From positions 2,554,055 through 2,618,054 of the forward strand of contig NZ_VDZU01000001.1 in the NCBI RefSeq assembly GCF_007673525.1: a stretch of 64,000 nt of DNA, read 5' to 3'. A program made the position numbers and the translations under genes. The notes beneath the pieces were generated by a model that saw only the letters and a program-made list of their open reading frames with translations, was not told the origin of the DNA and ran no database searches. Origin of the DNA: Fictibacillus phosphorivorans (lineage in GTDB: Bacteria > Bacillota > Bacilli > Bacillales > Fictibacillaceae). This document shows, piece after piece, positions 62,559-64,000 of the stretch; position 1 is the stretch's first letter, and each line of letters begins with the position of its first letter.

Positions 62559-63371
62559 TTATTTAAACGACTGAAGAGGCACTGCTAGTATATCTGCTTT
62601 TTCCCCGTTCTTAGGACTATAGTAAAACAGTTCTAGCATGAGGGTACCGTTTATAGGCAAATCATCCTCTGGAATTTTAACTTCAAAGGAAAATGGAGCC
62701 CAATCTGGTCCACCTTTCTCGATTTGTTTATTCTTTTCGATAAAAACGTCGTGACCGTCAGAAACAGAATAGGCAAATGAGCCTTCAAACACTCTTGCCT
62801 CCCCTGATACTTTGTAAGTACCGTCTTTACCTGAAACGTGTATTTTTCTAAAGGTATCATTTTTCTTTTCTTCAGATCCCCCTTGAAGAGTAAGCGTTTC
62901 TTCTACTGTTAGACTCTCAGTGCTCAATGATCCTGGAGCTATTTTATTAGGTAAAAAGGTTGCTTTAACTGTATATATCCCTGCTTTATTATTCTCTGCA
63001 GAGATCTTCCACTTTGTTTTCCAAATATGACTTGCCCCAGCTTTTATATGTACGTCCTCTCGTTTCTTCTCATAGTTCTTTCCTTTAGAATGTCTGAAAA
63101 CTTCTTTTCTCGAAGAATCCAAGATAGCCACATCAAACATCTTTGAACGATTAAAAGATAAAGTTACCGTATGATTGCTATGATTCTCAAGAACAGCGAG
63201 CACATCAATCCCATCGTTTCTTTGCTGGATGGATAGAACGGGACTGAGTTGAGAAGTTACTTCACCGTGTTTAACTTTAGGCTTATCCTCTTCTTTGTTA
63301 CAAGCTGACAGTAAGAAAATAACGGTACATACAATTAGAAAAGCGATAATGGATGTTTTAAATGACTTCAT
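62559..63371 (-). CDS. BsuPI-domain lipoprotein
   Basis: A 270-residue lipoprotein: signal helix about 7-21, lipobox LLSAC with Cys24. Residues about 50-135 (DVLAVLENHSNHTVTLSFNR, then HIKAGASHIWKTKW) match the BsuPI fold of intracellular proteinase inhibitors. A second beta domain (about 165-268) ends the protein. It is anchored outside the membrane, so inhibition of extracellular protease is possible but unproven. ATG at 63371 follows GTGAGGTGAA. Confidence 0.85.
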   Translation of the reverse strand: MKSFKTSIIAFLIVCTVIFLLSACNKEEDKPKVKHGEVTSQLSPVLSIQQRNDGIDVLAVLENHSNHTVTLSFNRSKMFDVAILDSSRKEVFRHSKGKNYEKKREDVHIKAGASHIWKTKWKISAENNKAGIYTVKATFLPNKIAPGSLSTESLTVEETLTLQGGSEEKKNDTFRKIHVSGKDGTYKVSGEARVFEGSFAYSVSDGHDVFIEKNKQIEKGGPDWAPFSFEVKIPEDDLPINGTLMLELFYYSPKNGEKADILAVPLQSFK

Positions 63372-63438
63372 GTTTTCATTCACCTCACTTTCATTTTTAC
63401 CTTTATATGGTGTTTTTATTGAAAACATTCGCAAAAAA

Positions 63439-63471
63439 ACACACGGTATGGACTTTGTCCATACCGTGTGT
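63439..63471 (-). terminator. Terminator after yitT
   Basis: Perfect 15-base stem ACACACGGTATGGAC / GTCCATACCGTGTGT and minus-strand T-run. Confidence 0.92.
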
Positions 63472-63498
63472 ACAAAAATGAATGGTTTGTAATTGTGT

Positions 63499-63511
63499 GG
63501 GGTCAGACCCC
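63499..63511. repeat. GGGGTCAGACCCC palindrome
   Basis: An 11-13-base imperfect palindrome directly against the yitT stop codon. I recall this exact word as an overrepresented intergenic sequence in several bacilli. Confidence 0.5.
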
Positions 63512-64000
63512 TTAGTCATTTCTGAAGAAGCCGTAGATGCCTGTAGTGTGAACGATGTTTGTGAAGGCATTCGGATCTACCTCTTTAAGCACTTGCTCTA
63601 GATCATATAATTCATAGCGTGTGATTACGATGATGAGCATCTCTTTATCTTGCTTCGAGAATGCGCCTTTAGCGGGTACTATTGTAATCCCACGAACCAT
63701 TTTTCCATGAATGGCCTCTTGGATCTCATTGCCCTTCTTGGTAACGATCATCGCTGTTAGTTTTTCATGACGCGTATGTACAGCGTCAATAACGCGTGAT
63801 GATACATAGAGAGCTACAAGCGTATATAACGCCTTCTCCCAACCGAATAGGAAACCTGCAGCAAGTATGATCAAACCATTAAGGATAAAGAAATAACCAC
63901 CGATCGGCTTGTTCTTCATTCTTGATAAGATCATCGCGATAATATCAAGTCCTCCTGTCGATGCTCCATACTTCAATGTAACACCAACACCTAATGCAGC
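63512..64000 (-). CDS. yitT: YitT-family protein, partial (start outside window)
   Basis: The frame runs off the window edge; about 162 C-terminal residues are visible. It shows ALGVGVTLKYGASTGGLDII, the DUF161 membrane motif, then helices, and a cytoplasmic DUF2179 domain with KGAFSKQDKEMLIIVITRYE and VDPNAFTNIVHTTGIYG at the end. YitT-type proteins are membrane proteins of unknown transport role. Confidence 0.9.
   Translation of the reverse strand, partial: AALGVGVTLKYGASTGGLDIIAMILSRMKNKPIGGYFFILNGLIILAAGFLFGWEKALYTLVALYVSSRVIDAVHTRHEKLTAMIVTKKGNEIQEAIHGKMVRGITIVPAKGAFSKQDKEMLIIVITRYELYDLEQVLKEVDPNAFTNIVHTTGIYGFFRND

Overview
This window is a chromosomal segment of an endospore-forming Bacillaceae. 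The AT-rich DNA, strong AGGAGG-type ribosome binding sites, frequent TTG/GTG starts, spore-coat genes and a gene order largely matching the Bacillus subtilis yjb/yja/yit region all point there. The genus cannot be fixed from sequence alone; a Fictibacillus-like organism is a guess. No rRNA, tRNA, CRISPR array, prophage or intact insertion sequence was seen.

Left third (1-23 kb), accessory spore-surface region. After the 3' end of a DUF421 gene and a metallo-hydrolase come spore-protein-like genes: a Ser/His/Lys repeat protein, a coiled-coil protein, a 370-residue Cys-rich protein, and a 341-residue protein with IxPF repeats overlapping a tiny CxxC protein. Then follow sat-cysC (PAPS synthesis), a broken sulfotransferase gene, a two-domain glycosyltransferase, a four-gene nucleotide-sugar operon (2-epimerase, 4,6-dehydratase, RmlD-like reductase, SDR), three more glycosyltransferases (one CgeB-like), a CotY/CotZ-like coat gene and, past fabI, yjbQ, rodA and prpE, an intact second sulfotransferase. 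I read this as machinery for a decorated, probably sulfated, spore-surface glycan. That is an inference.

Middle (23-52 kb), conserved core close to the B. subtilis order: RluA-family synthase, nadF, sasB, yjbL, yjbK, cwlQ, yjbI, spxH, pepF, coiA, mecA, yjbE, spx, yjbC, then a UbiD-family gene, an HD hydrolase, degV, oppABCDF, a DUF3899 gene, a T-box-controlled trpS, yjbA, fabHF and comZ. Several genes serve the Spx/ClpXP/MecA and competence circuits. fabI and fabHF each carry an upstream FapR-type operator.

Right part (52-64 kb): an SDR and a hydrolase-like protein lacking the expected nucleophile Ser, yjzD, yjzC, a YisB-like HNH gene, molybdenum-cofactor genes (moeA-mobB-moaE-moaD), yitV, yitU, yitR-like and small spore-type genes, an SGNH hydrolase, a GNAT enzyme, an Nfu-N protein, a BsuPI-domain lipoprotein and the 3' part of yitT.

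Non-coding features include a covarying twin hairpin after the coat gene, a full copy and a deleted remnant of an intergenic palindromic repeat, a strong hairpin between oppA and oppB, and many bidirectional terminators between convergent genes.
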